Shown: in pieces, positions 50,863 through 63,443 of the stretch
Numbering within the stretch: the stretch's first letter is position 1
Layout: each line of letters starts with the position of its first letter
Origin: Aquilaria yunnanensis
Lineage: Eukaryota; Streptophyta; Magnoliopsida; Malvales; Thymelaeaceae
Direction of reading: 5' to 3'
NCBI GenBank assembly: GCA_039654915.1
Contig: CM077600.1
Span: 32,063,992 to 32,127,991, forward strand
Length of the DNA: 64,000 bases
The notes under the pieces: model-generated
The model's input: only the letters and a program-made list of their open reading frames with translations
Database searches by the model: none
Told to the model about the DNA's origin: nothing
Made by a program: the position numbers and the translations under genes

Positions 50863-51721
50863 GAGCATCTCCAACAGCTTCCCCAAAATTTTTATAAGAT
50901 GGGGAAGCAAAAAGTAAAATCTCTATAATTTTTTTGCTCAAACTCCAACAGCTTCCCTATTTTGTAGAATTTTTTATTTATTACATAGCAATTAAATAGT
51001 ATGGATTTAAAGCAAATTCAAATTAATGACTAGATTAATTATTGTATAATTAAATATTATTAAAAATGTAAAAAAAATTACTCATTTCATTTTACAAAGA
51101 ATGACTCTTTTACCTTTTTTAGTAAAATTTGACTTAAATATATTTATATTAATTTATATTATAAAAAATTTTAAAAATTATGTTTATAAAATAGTCTTTA
51201 GGTTCAATTTTCATAAAAAAAAATTATAATTCTATAAAAAATTTTGAAAAAAAAAATGAAATAATTGTTGATAATTAAATATTGTGCAAAATATAAAAAT
51301 TTACTACCTTTGTTTCACAAAAAATGACTATTTTAACTTTTTTAACTAAAGTCTGACTTAAAAATATTCATATTAATTTGTACTATATTTTTTTAAAAAA
51401 AATAAATTTATAAAATAGAGTCTTTAAGATACCATTTTCATATAAAAAGTTTATATTTCTATTAGAAATTTTGAAGAAAATAAAATTATGAATTAATTGT
51501 TGTGAATAATAAATGGGATAACCTTTACGAAAAAGGGAGAATGTTATTTTTCATTCCCCAAAAATTTTTGGAGTTTCTGCAAAAATAGGGAATGAGATCT
51601 TCTCTTTCATCTCATTCCCCATTTTAGAGAATAGGATGGGGAAACTGTTGGAGTAAAAAATGGCTTCATATTCCCCAAAATGGAGAAAAACTGCAAAATG
51701 GGGAAGCTGTTGGAGATGCTC
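50863..51721. mobile_element. PIF/Harbinger-type MITE, 859 bp
   Basis: The 22-bp terminal inverted repeat, GAGCATCTCCAACAGCTTCC followed by CC, is perfect at both ends. The 3-bp target duplication TTA lies at 50860-50862 and 51722-51724. The interior is AT-rich and noncoding, with an inner direct repeat of period about 223 bp (starting near 51078 and 51301). Confidence 0.93.
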
Positions 51722-51724
51722 TTA

Positions 51725-54420
51725 GAAACCACTATGAATACCGAAAAATGGGAGGAATAATTCAATTCAAATAGAACTAGTTTCTTTACTTTGAAAGAGT
51801 TTTGAAAGACAAATTTTAGGCTTGTAAAAGATACCATAGGAACTAACATTTAAAGTGTTATATGTTAGTTTTTTTATGAAATGTCATTGTCATTAACTAT
51901 AATATGTACAATTTCTACTACATAAATATAGCATTGGCTCAACTGTAGACCTTGTATATTTTTCAGTTCCCGTGATATTATGAAGTTAATATCCAAGATA
52001 GATATGATATCCAAGCCTATAACATAATAGAGATGTACCAAGAAAATAAACAGAAAAATAAACTAGCACTAAAAAAACCAATACTCTATTTGACTAACAT
52101 GGCAATACATGATTGGACTAACAAACCATCTAAGTACAAAATATGGATGAGGACTAAAACGGACAACAAAAAAAAAAAAGACACCATGACCCTATTCATT
52201 ATTTGTAAACACTTCAAAACCTACATCTAGACACTTTTTACACTTTACTTGATCTACTAACATAACAAAAAACCACCTAAATCTATCCATCATAGAGTGT
52301 CAAATGAACCAAATGATGCTCCTATTAATGGTGATACAAAAAAACTTTTCTGGATGAGAAGTATGAAAAAAAAATGATGAGACAAAATATGAGGGTGATT
52401 GATTGGGTGGAATAATGATAGTAAATCAATCGGCTAAGCTTCGATTGGTATCTAAAGTCGACCGAAGGCATGGAAAAGAGAGAAGGAAGGCGATACAAGG
52501 AAGATGGGATGAAAGTGAGAATTAGGTATTTTTTTTTCTTTTACATCGATAATTCTACATTACTAATTATCAGTTTTCTAGTCAATATTCATCATTTTTA
52601 TGTTGCCATAATGAGATATGTTCATATTTAGTAAAATTTGTAATTTATAAAATATAAACCTAAATTAATCATTAGACCAGTATCTCATCAACAATGCATG
52701 TAGGGGCATAGCTAGAAAACTGAGTTTAAGGGCGAGGGTGAAGCTGAGAATGGGTTGTTAACATGTATTAAAGTTATAATCAATAATAGAAAATATCAAG
52801 TAATGTTACACACAAATTCATGAAATTTGAAAATCTACAATAATTAAGCTCAATTCAAAAATTTATAACTCAAAATTTAATATGACATTTTTTCAAATCT
52901 TAGATTCTGAAATAATATGCTCAAAACTGTCAAAATAAAAATCAAAATGATCAAATTAGAATCAAAATCATATTGAAAAAACCAGAATCATAAAACCTAG
53001 ATAGTAGTTCGATCACTACCAACAAAGGCATTGGAATTGATCTTCTAAACTGAAACAAACTCTAGTATAATCGACAAGTCAAAAAATGAGATTTGGTTAA
53101 TTGATCCAAAAGGATGTAGCCAAGGAGCAATGCGACGAAGACTAGGGTGGGTAAGACATGAGACTTTTTTTTTTTAATTTGTTTTATGCGTGAATTGAGT
53201 GCATATTAATTGTTTTGTTTTGTTCTATTCTTGTTATTTTGTTATTACAAAATAGCTAAAAGATCCTACCCATTATTAACTTCAAACTTGATATGTAAGT
53301 ACCTTTTCACGAATGTACTTGCACTAACAAAAGCTATGAGTGAATATTATCTATAATACTGAAAGAAAAACAAAGAAAATAGAGGAAATGACGTATACTA
53401 AAAAGGTAGATAATTCATCACCCACCTAAATTTTAACAAAATTACCTCTAGATGAAATCTTTCCTTCTCTCCATAAACTTTACCCCTATACTGCTTCCTG
53501 TTGTCTATTCCTCCCACATTTCTGATGGTAGCCTTCAAATCAAGGTCCTCCAACCAATTGTCGCTTCTTAATCGCATCACTCGCTTCTAAATTGCAAAGT
53601 TGTTGTTCATCTCTAAATCCCACCATTGTCTATTCTACATTACATAGTCATTGCTTACATGCAGATCATGCCGTCAAGACAAACAACACAGTCATTGCCT
53701 TTAGATCTGCCAACCATTGCTTACCTCTAGATCTTATCATTATTGTTCACCTCTTAGATTCTACTATAAATGCCTCAAAATCACGTCACTCACCTCTAAA
53801 TCACCTCCATCATCACCACTGCCCACCTCCAGATTGCCTAAATCGTCTCAACCATCAGATTATGCATAGAAATAATTTGCAAAAGTGTCTTAACCAATAT
53901 TTAAGAGAGCCTGAAGAAATACATAAAAATGTCTAAATGAAATATGAAAAAAAAAATTGTTGCCTTCATAATGTGTTTGAAGTCATTAAAAAAAAAAGAA
54001 CATGAATTTGAAACAATATATTGAAATGTCTCAAATTTATGTCACATGTGTCTGTGCTAATAGGTCGATGTGCCTACACACTATAACCACGATGAAGTTG
54101 TAAAAAGTATCACATCACAAGTAATAAAAAAACAAGATGTATTTAAAATAATAATAAAAATGTCTAAACACAATTACTAGATATGTCTAAAATAACATTT
54201 GAATGTGTTTGTGTACTTCATAAACACCATAACATTATTGAGGATATGGAATCATAAATCATAAGAGTTAATAAGTGTTTGAAACAATCGTAGATGTATC
54301 TAAATTATATGCGAGATATGTGCAAACTAATAGGCAAATGTGTCCATACATTTAGACACTACCAATATATAGACACATCTTGGTACTAACATAAACACAT
54401 ATCCATAATCCGTTGAACAC
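51725..54420. other. intergenic
   Basis: AT-rich; no gene recognised. The frame at 53592-53936 is His/Ser-rich and low in complexity, without a recognisable domain. Confidence 0.45.
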
Positions 54421-54775
54421 ATATTTAAGCTAGGTTTAGGTTAGTGGCATTTCAGTATCACTATAGTCATTCAAACACATTTCAATAATCCTTTAGATAC
54501 ATCTCTATAGTCTTTAAGTCATGTCCTTTAGACATATCTTTGAGCTAGGTTTTAGGTTAATAGCTTTTTGGTATATGTATACCCCTTTAGATATATCTCT
54601 ATAGTCATTAAAACACATTTTTACAATAGTTAAGACACATATAGATAATCATTTAGACATATCCCTAACCTGTGTTTCAAATCGATGGATTTTTTGCATC
54701 TTTGTAGTCATTTAAACACATCTTCACAGTGCTTTAGATACATATTGACGGCCTTCACACACATCTCTAAATAGG
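54421..54775. repeat. degenerate tandem repeat, ~100-125-bp unit
   Basis: Copies start near 54421, 54534 and 54659, with a partial one at 54761. Shared order: ATAT-CTAGGTTTAGGTTA, TATAGTCATT.AAACACAT, CTTTAGATACAT. Similar TAGACACAT words continue upstream to about 54200, so the array may be longer and more decayed. Confidence 0.6.
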
Positions 54776-55650
54776 TTCCAATTGAAGTTTGGATTGGTTT
54801 TTTGGGCATGTCAAATCACCGACTTTGTGCTATCATCCTCTGTGATCTCATCCTCAATTTTAGAATTTTGTGGTAGAATCACCAAGGTATGGCTTCAAAG
54901 TCATTTGTGTTTGTGACCACTAGTCTTAATTGGGATTGAATGAAGAAGGTGGCGCCGTAAGATGACAACTGACATACATTGTGATTGAATAGTGGAGGTG
55001 GTGCCACAATGATGTCTTTAGATTTGATCTCGATAATTGCTTATATCTATCGGCTTTTCTAGTATGATGGTGTTGCCATCGTTAAAATGTCACTGAAAGC
55101 CTATAATAGCTAGAGAACAAGAAAACTCACTATATGGAGATACCGTTTCCATGAATTGGAAAATGTGAAGACACGATCAGGCTAAAGGGCATGATGATAA
55201 TTAGTTAGGATAATGTGAGGTAAATTCGAGAATTCATCAGCATGTCTAATTATATATGTGTGAAGATAAACACTAACATAAAAAAGAGCGAGAAAAACTA
55301 ATAATAAAGGAAACTTACTCTTACTTTATTCTTTTTTTATGGTCTAATATAGAAGAAAGGCTATATATATATTAGTTAAGTCTATACTACATTTATAAAG
55401 CGGAAACAAATTATTAATAATTTAAATTTACTAGAAGATAATATCAAATAATTTAAATTAGAATTAGACAGTGTAAAAGAGAGAGCGAGAGCGAGAAAGT
55501 TTAAATGTAAGTTTCCAGACTTTTGACGGTGAAAACGTAATTAGAACGAGTATTTAGGGGAAAATTGTGATTAATAGTTTGCTTTTTCTTTTTCTTTTTA
55601 TTTATTTATTTATTTGTGGAATAGTTTGCTTTTTAGGTGTCGTTGAACAT
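54776..55650. other. intergenic, upstream of the DUF946 gene
   Basis: No gene recognised. The proximal promoter of the next gene is expected toward the right edge. Confidence 0.4.
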
Positions 55651-55981
55651 TGAAACCGGAGAAAAGTAGAAAACAACTTTAGACTTTGTCGAGACCTCAA
55701 CTTTCCTCTCTTCTCACTCAACTCCTTCCCCTCAAGCCAAGCAAGCAACTCTCTCTCTATCTCTCTCTGTTTTTTCTTTCCACAAGTCTGATCATCAGCA
55801 GTTTGTTTTTGGGGGCAAAACCAGATTAAGCTGAGGCCCCGAAGTCTATTTGTACCAATAAATTGTTCATCAATTGAAGATTTGCAAGGAAAGAAGCTTA
55901 ATTTTGCTCCTCTCGCTTCTTTGAGAGGGGGAGGGAGGGACTTGTCTTACTCTCACCCTCTCTTTTCTGTTCTTCTAACAT

Positions 55982-56011
55982 ATGAGCTTGGATTCTGCAA
56001 CTGAGGCTTAA
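55982..56011 (+). promoter_or_regulatory. uORF in the DUF946 gene leader
   Basis: ATG at 55982 opens a 9-codon frame ending TAA at 56009-56011, 87 nt before the main ATG at 56099. The surrounding 55680-56098 has CT-rich tracts (CTCTCTCTCTATCTCTCTCT near 55748) typical of a 5' UTR, so the uORF is probably transcribed. Confidence 0.4.
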
Positions 56012-56098
56012 ATTATTGGAAATAAATTTGTGGTTTTTGGTGGGTTTTCTTGCTTTTAATTTGGTGACAGCTCTCAATCCCAGCCTAAACTAATCAAG

Positions 56099-58887
56099 AT
56101 GTTCGGGTGTGAATGTTTCTATTGGCACCAAGTTATTAATGAGTGGAACTCGCCCGAGCCACAGGCACAACCTTTCTCTTTGCCTTCTCCGCTCCCAGAT
56201 TGGCCTCAAGGTAATATTTTTTCGTTGATAAGATCAAACTGAACAAATTTTATTTATTAATGTTCTTTGCTTCTTTTCAAATGATCTTTAAATTGGTTGC
56301 TTTCCTGCCAATTAGTGTCATGCTACAATTTGATCTTGGCGCTCTTTTCATTCTTCTGGTGTTGATGGTCAGACCATGAAACCAAAAACACGGTTTTAAT
56401 ATAGTAGATTATTAATTTTGAATCATCTTAGCGGAAGGAAATAGAGAAGAAGAGGATCAAATAATAGAGCTTGGAAAAGACTATGTTGCTGTCCCAAGAG
56501 GCCATGCCCATCTCAGATTGATTTTGCGGTCCCAAACTCCCAAGCAATTTGTTTACTTTCGTCTTGAACTCCCATTTATTTCTATTTTTGGCATTTTCTT
56601 CATTTTTTTTACTGCCATCAACGAAGTTACAGTCTGGGTGTTTTTAGACAGGAAAAAAATTATGTTTGCTGGTGAGCTTGAATATAATGAATTGAACCTG
56701 TTAATTTTCTTGATGCTAGCTTCTCAGCTCAGGTTGAATTTTTTTTGGGTTCTACATTATATATACTCTTGCAATAGTTTTGGAATTTTTTAAGAAGTTG
56801 GTCACGGTTTGTTGTGTTTGAAGGAAATTGGTACTTTCAAATTTTTAATTGTGCAAGATATGACGGTTTATATAATAGTTCTATAAGGAAAAGACCTTCT
56901 AAATATCCTTCCCCACGGACACCCTCAGTAAGCCAAAAATAAGATTTTTTTTTCCTTGGCATATTATTCTTACCCTATTATATATAGCAAAGCTTGGGGT
57001 GTTTGAAAAATTTCTGAGTTCGTAGTTTTCCTTGTAATGTCCTTGTCTTACCTTCTTGGACCTGCCATAAATTAACGTGTTTGCTTGCTTGCTATTGTTT
57101 TCTTAAATTTTTTCTATTTTGAAAATGCTTCTAATTTGGAATTGATACACAATGCATTACGGCAGTCTTGTTTGTGATTTTTTTCCCTTCCTGTTGGTGG
57201 TGAAGGGATATGGTTGGAGGTCATAGTGTATTCAGGTGAACTTGGCAACATTAGCTGAATCATGATCTTTGTCAAATTTTCAGGTGGAGGTTTTGCTACT
57301 GGAAGAATAAGTTTGGGAGAACTTGAAGTGATCCAAATTACTAAATTTGAAAACATTTGGAGTTGCAAGTTGCTACGCGGAAACTCGACAGGAGTCACAT
57401 TTTATAAGCCAGTGGGAATCCCAGATGGTTTTTTCTGTTTAGGTCACTACTGTCAATGCAATGATCTCCCATTAAGAGGTTATGTTCTTGTGGCCCGTGG
57501 AATATCTGATTCAAATGAAGAAATGTCTACATGTGATATATCAAAATCAGGGCTTCCACCTCTAACAAAGCCACTTAACTACTCCTTAATTTGGAGTGCT
57601 GGTTCAAATGGTAAAGGATGTGGCTTCTTTTGGCTGCCAAACCCACCATCAGGTTACAAAGCTATGGGCATTATTGTTACCAACAAGCCAGAGCAGCCTG
57701 ACGTTGATGAAGTTAGGTGTGTGCGTGAGGATCTTACTGAGAGTTGTGAAACTTGTGAAACCATACTTGAGGAAGGTACAAGTTTTTCCAAGAACTCAAT
57801 TCGGGTTTGGAACATGAGGCCATGCAAAAGAGGAATGTTCTGTCGAGGTGTCTCTGTGGGGACATTCTTTTGCAGTACTTACTTGAGCTCTGATGATGAA
57901 TATCTGGATGTTGCTTGCTTGAAGAATCTCGAATCAAAATTTCATGCAATGCCAAATTTAGACCAGGTTCATGCACTCATCCAGCACTATGGCCCAACAG
58001 TTTTCTTCCATCCTGATGAGGACTGTATGCCCTCATCAGTACAGTGGTTCTTCAAAAATGGGGCTTTGCTTTATGAAGATGGCAATCATAATGGTATTCC
58101 TATTTACCTTTCGGGCTCCAACTTACCTGGTGGAGGCAAAAACGATGGTGCATTTTGGATAGATTTGCCTGAAGCTGATGGGGCAAGAAATCATGTTAAA
58201 AGGGGAAACTTGAAAAGTGCGGAGCTCTATGTACATGTAAAGCCAGCATTGGGAGGCACATTTACAGACATTGTTATGTGGGTCTTTTGTCCTTTTAATG
58301 GCCCAGCTACTCTGAAGGTTGGACTGATGACAGTACAGATGAACCGAATAGGAGAACATGTTAGTGACTGGGAGCACTTCACCCTCCGCTTGAGCAACTT
58401 CAGTGGAGAGCTGTGGCAAGTATTCTTCTCACAACATGGTGGTGGTGAGTGGGTGGATGCCTCCAACTTGGAATTCATTAAAGGGAATAAGCCAATTGTT
58501 TACTCATCTAGACATGGACATGCTAGTTTCCCACATCCGGGAACATACCTTCAAGGATCGGCCAAGCTTGGGATTGGAGTTAGGAATGATGCTGCTCGAA
58601 GTAATTATTTTGTGGATTCAAGCACCAAGTATCAGATTATTGCAGCCGAGTATCTTGGGGATGGAGTGGTTACAGAGCCATGTTGGTTGCAGTATATGAG
58701 GGAGTGGGGTCCAACCATTGTGTATGATTCACGATCTGAGCTTGATAGGATAATTAATCTTCTTCCCTTGTTCGTCCGATTTTCTGTGGAGAACATAGTC
58801 GACTTGTTTCCTACCGAGCTCTATGGTGAAGAAGGGCCAACTGGACCGAAGGAGAAGGACAACTGGGAAGGAGATGAAAGATGGTAA
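56099..58887 (+). CDS. DUF946 / Vps62-related protein
   Basis: Exon 1 is 56099-56210 and exon 2 is 57284-58887. They join in phase 1 (CAAG/GTAATA to TTTTCAG/GTGG) to give 571 aa. Exon 1 encodes MFGCECFYWHQVINEW and ends LPDWPQ. Exon 2 starts GGFATGRISLGELEV. The plant DUF946 (Vps62-like) pattern follows: FYKPVGIPDGFFCLGHYCQC, PDVDEVRCVREDLTESCE, HALIQHYGPTVFFHPDEDCM, FCPFNGPATLKVG and SDWEHFTLRLSNFSGELW. The C-terminal part has VYSSRHGHASFPHPGTYL, EYLGDGVVTEPCWLQYMREW and LPTELYGEEGPTGPKEKDNW. Full length for the family. The yeast namesake affects vacuolar protein sorting, but the role in plants is not established. The 3' end faces the LRR kinase gene 600 bp away. Confidence 0.93.
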
Positions 58888-59486
58888 TATTTTGTTGATA
58901 TAATATCGAACCATCTCCTTTTCATGCTTTTGCAGTATCTGTTCATGCAGAATTGGTGCTGACGGGACTGCTGGATCGGTTTGGTTGTCCTCCATCTGGT
59001 CAGGGTAATTGTACAGCTTCCTTGTCATGTTAAAGCCATTTCATGTTGTTGGCTTGTTAGCTAATGGTAGGCCATTTAAAAGGGGGGCAAAAAAAAAACT
59101 TCAGGTGCACGAGAGCTTGCATTAAGAAGAGTGCGCCTGTAGTTGGGTTGGTAAGGGAAAATCATGCTGCTACGTAGTGATGATAGACTTGTGTTGTATC
59201 GCTATTGAGACTCAGCTACAATTCCATTTTTTTTTTCCTGAAGTATACGGGGAATAAAAGAGAAAAATATAAAAAGTGAACGCTGAAGGCAAAGGCAAAT
59301 GCTTATTCACTATGCCATAAAATGATAAATCATTACATGTGAACTTTTTGTTCATCAAGCAACATAACCTACAGGAGCTATGGTACAGAAAAATAAAAGG
59401 CAAACATAAGTTTTTCAGACAGGTAAATATACCTGAGAAAATCAAATTTACATGAAGGGGGAAAAATTATAAGAGAAAAAGAGGTC
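58888..59486. other. convergent 3' intergenic region
   Basis: Holds the 3' UTRs of the DUF946 gene and the LRR kinase gene, transcribed toward each other; no other gene. Confidence 0.6.
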
Positions 59487-62400
59487 TTATATGAGGCCTA
59501 TTACTGGTGAGGTGGTGGTGAAGACTGGCTTCTCTTTACCAGGATTAAGCACACCATTTTCACACACGCTTTTCCTCCTCGGTTTGGCCTCTCCAAGCAT
59601 CGTAATAACATCCCTCATTGATGGCCTGTCCTTGGGAAGTTTTGCAGTGCAAAGAAGTGCAATTCTCAACATCAGAAGCATTTCTTCTTGGACATGCTTG
59701 CACTGACCAGCAATGGTCGGATCCAGCACTTCTTCCAATACTCTGTTATTTTTCACCTTCATTTGTATCCACTCCACAATGTCAACGGCCTCCCCGAAAG
59801 AAGGATCCAACGGTGTTCTCCCAGTTAGCAACTCCAAAAGTACTACCCCGAAACTGTATATGTCTGTCTTCTCATCCACCTTCAGAGTGTACCCATATTC
59901 TGTCATGGCAAAGTTTTGAACAGAACGTCAGCAAATTACATTGCACTTAAAGGTGCAAATGCAAGGGTTAAAGACAGGCAATGGTTTTACATACCCGGTG
60001 CAATGTATCCATAAGATCCTGCGACCATAGAGACAGTCTCATTCTTATGTTCCATCATCCTGGCCAAGCCAAAGTCTGCAATTCTAGCTTCAAGGTTAGC
60101 ATCCAGCAGTATGTTGTTGGACTTGATGTCCCGGTGAATCACTGGTGGATGGCAATCATTGTGCAGATAGTTCAGCCCTTGAGCCACACCAACAGCTATA
60201 TTATAACGCGAAACCCAGTCAACTAGTAGCTTTCCGGCTTGTTTATCGTGAAGGGCTGTCCCAAGATTTCCGTTAGGCATGTACTCGTAAACCATCAATA
60301 TGTCACTCTCATTGTGAAGATACCCTAGTAGCCTCACAATGTTCCTGTGTCTTAGCCTTCCTAGCAGATTGACCTCTCCAAACAGATCATCACCGTTTTC
60401 AATGTCAGCATCTGATCGCCACAACTTTTTTACTGCCACGATTGCATGTGGGCGGTAGATTTCAGCCTTGTAAACAATGCCAGTTCCCCCCATCCCAATA
60501 ATGTTCGACTCCTTTATGCAGGATAGTATGTCACTGCTTGTGAAACTGAGTCTCTGGAATGCTACTAGCCTCCAAGGCCATTCTTTGCTGCTCTTGTTAA
60601 ACAAATCACCAATAAAGCTATTGTACAAGTACCACTTCCGGTACAAAAGCCTTCCAGCAAGAAATGCTGTGCCAAGGGATAAAATGACCAAAGTTCCTAT
60701 GAGAAATCCAGCTGTTATATGTTTGATGTGCATTTTCCTCGTCTTCCCTCCAGCTTTTGCCATATCAACGGAGCATGGTGGGAGAACGCCACCGCAGAGG
60801 CCATCATTTCCAACCAGATCAGTGGGACTTATGGTCGCCAACAGGCCATTCGAAGGAACCGGACCTTGCAGTTTATTGTATGATAAGTTAAGTGTCTCTA
60901 GAGCTGGTGAAGTCCCGAAATTCACAGGTATTGAACCAGTGAGAGAGTTGTAGGAAAGATCAAGAATAGATAATGTTGGCATACTAGAGAGTGCTGTTGG
61001 CATCTCTCCAGTTAATTGATTGTTTTTAAGGTTTAGACTCACAAGCTTTTCACATGGAGCCAAACTGCGTGGAATTTGTCCAGATAACTGGTTGTTTGAA
61101 AGATCAAGAACAGAAAGTGATGGACAGTCTTGAAACTGGTCTGGCATTTTGCCTGCCAGGTTGTTGTGGGAGACAATGAATGTCTGGAGAACAGGAATGG
61201 AGAAAATGGTGGAAGGGAGAGATGACTCTAGGCAGTTCCAAGAAAAATCTATGAAAGAAAGGGATGTTGACAAAGCTATATCACCTGGAACTTGGCCTGT
61301 AAGATTGTTGTTTGCCAATTCAAGGCGTTGGAGTATTGGCAGGCTTCCTAAACCAACAGGAATAGTCCCAGAAATGAGATTGTTTTGCATCCGGACACGG
61401 ACTAATGACTTACACGTTGAGATGCCTACTGGGATTGCACCAGAAAACGAATTGTTGAAAAGTATGAGTTTTGTGAGATTACCAAGATCACACAAGCCTG
61501 GAGGGATCTCACCTGATAAGGAGTTGGACGATACATCTAACCACTGCAACGGTGAGAACCTTCCGAGGTTTATTGGAAGAGAACCTGTCAGGGAATTCTG
61601 CCAAAGCTCTAGCACCTCCAGCTTGGTCAGCTCCCCAAGCTCGTTTGGAACTGAACCAGTCAACCGGTTTCGCATAAGATTCAACAGCTGCAAGTTCTTC
61701 AGTTGTCCTATCTCTGCAGGTATTTCTCCTGAAATATGATTGTCTGAAAGATCCAAGAATTGAAGTGAGGTCAGATTTCCCAGCTCTGGTGGAATCTGGC
61801 CTGTGAAGTTGTTCTTGTACAAGTAAACCGTGGTGAGCTGTTTTAGCCTGCCCAAAGCAGGTGGAATTTGACCACTAAGAGTACCCACAGCTAGATCAAG
61901 GTACTCGAGATTGGTGAGATTGCCAAACTCCTCTGGAATCTCACCTTCAAACTCATTGTAACCGAGAATCATTGTCTGTAACGAGGAGAGCTGCCCAAGT
62001 TCTGCAGGTATTTTTCCTGTCAGATTGTTGCCCGAAAGGCCGAGGAACTTCAGTTTCTGAAGATTCTTGAAGGAAGCAGGAATTGAACCCTCAAGAAAGC
62101 TTCCTCTGAAATCCAGGCTCTCAAGCAGCGTTGCATTGCCAAGATCCTCAGGAAGAAACCCGGAGAAGTTGTTGCTGGAAGCATTTACATATGTCAAACC
62201 TGAAGCCTTACCGAGGCCTGTAGGAAAGCTTCCATTGAAATTGTTCTGGCTCACATCAATGCTCTTCATTGAAGTGAGATTGGCCAATGAATTTGGCAAT
62301 GAGGTCTCAAACCCGTTGCAGCAAATGTTGACAGAAGAAAGGCTATGCAGATCCTGGATATGATCCGATACAATGCCACTGAGATTCATGTTGGAGAGAT

Positions 62401-62647
62401 CAAGTTTCTCCACGAACCCTTTGGAGTTGCACCAAACTCCTGTCCAGTTGCAGTGGACAGTGGTGTTTTCAGCGGTATTGCTTGCCCATTTCCAACCTAT
62501 GAGCTTGTTCATCGGGTCAATAAGACCATCTTTGATCGACAGCAAGATTGAGACCTCATCATTTCCGGCTGCTGCTTGCTTGGGTCCCTCAGCAAAGACA
62601 AGAGAGAAACCAATGCAACAGTAGAAGAACAGCAAAAGAACTCCCAT
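59487..62647 (-). CDS. LRR receptor-like kinase of the MIK1/PXL (LRR XI) type
   Basis: Exon 1 is 62647-59995 and exon 2 is 59899-59487; the 95-bp intron (GTATGT to CAG) joins in phase 1 and gives 1021 aa. A signal peptide covers residues 1-19. The LRR N-terminal cap includes CNWTGVWC. About 20 extracellular LRRs follow (LxxLxLxxNxLxGxIPxxL) to about residue 610. A transmembrane helix spans about 643-665. The kinase has a glycine loop (IGMGGTG, 717-723), Lys740 in VAVKKLW, HRD at 838-840 ([13 protein letters not shown]), DFG at 858-860 and APE completed across the intron (E885). All catalytic residues are present, so it should be an active RD kinase. The [20 protein letters not shown] juxtamembrane segment and overall pattern are like Arabidopsis MIK1/PXL2, a plasma-membrane receptor of secreted peptides; the ligand here is unknown. 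Confidence 0.95.
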
Positions 62648-63208
62648 TTTTGTTGCTCTCTTCTTCGAGGTTGAGGTTTCTTCCTCCTAATGATGACACA
62701 TTTTGGATATGTGGAAGGAACAAAGGCTAAAGAGTAAGAGGGGAGGCAAGAAAGCTAATAAGTAGTAGTATATGAGAGTAGAAGACTGTGTCAGAAATTA
62801 ATCACTGATTAGTTTAATTGTTAATACGTGAGATCTTGGGATTAGTGCCAGCTAATTATCTGGACTGACCGACTGTAAAGCTTTGGACTTGTTACAAATC
62901 TCCCAGACACTAAAACATGGAGAGAATGTGTTTCAGTTGATTGCTTCACTATGCCTCTCTGAAATTTTCTCTATTAGAAAAAAAAAAAAAAGTTAATCCT
63001 AGTCAACTGAAGTGGGTCTGTTGGTGAAATTAAAAACTAGTGTTCTTCTCAAGCTTTCTTGTTAATTACTTATTAGCTAGATGAAAATGTTCCTGTGGTC
63101 CACTAGAAAATTTCTTCTGTCCCTGTTCTTTTACTGACATTGCATATCAGAGTACAGACAAGGAGACTCCTTTAATTTGGTGGTAAATTTTTTAGAAGAA
63201 AAAATATA
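62648..63208. promoter_or_regulatory. upstream region of the LRR receptor kinase gene
   Basis: Non-coding. 62660-62780 on the minus strand is purine/pyrimidine-biased leader-like sequence. No decisive TATA box or operator-like site was found. Confidence 0.35.
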
Positions 63209-63443
63209 CTACCTCCGTCCCAAGTTCTTTGAAACAGTTGACTTTTGGCTCTAATTTGACTTGAATTTATTTATATTATTGGTTGTTAGAAAAAAAATTT
63301 AAAAAAATATGTTTAGAAACTAGAGGTGTTTATTTATCATTTATATAGAAATTTTTTTTATTTATATACTAAAAATTGAAAATAAAAAATCATAGATTAA
63401 TTGCTAAAAAGTGAGTGTTTCAAAGAATATGGGACAGAGGGAG
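63209..63443. mobile_element. Stowaway-type MITE, 235 bp
   Basis: Left end CTACCTCCGTCCCAAGTTCT; right end, reverse complement, CTCCCTCTGTCCCATATTCT. A TA dinucleotide lies on both sides (63207-63208, 63444-63445). This is the classic Tc1/mariner-derived Stowaway terminus, with an AT-rich noncoding interior. Confidence 0.9.

Noticed and set aside
53592..53936. 114-codon His/Ser-rich frame
   Set aside because: Repetitive composition, no conserved motif, and no splice or promoter context.
60477..62730. Plus-strand frames up to 196 codons across the LRR kinase
   Set aside because: They are antisense shadows of the repetitive LRR coding sequence.
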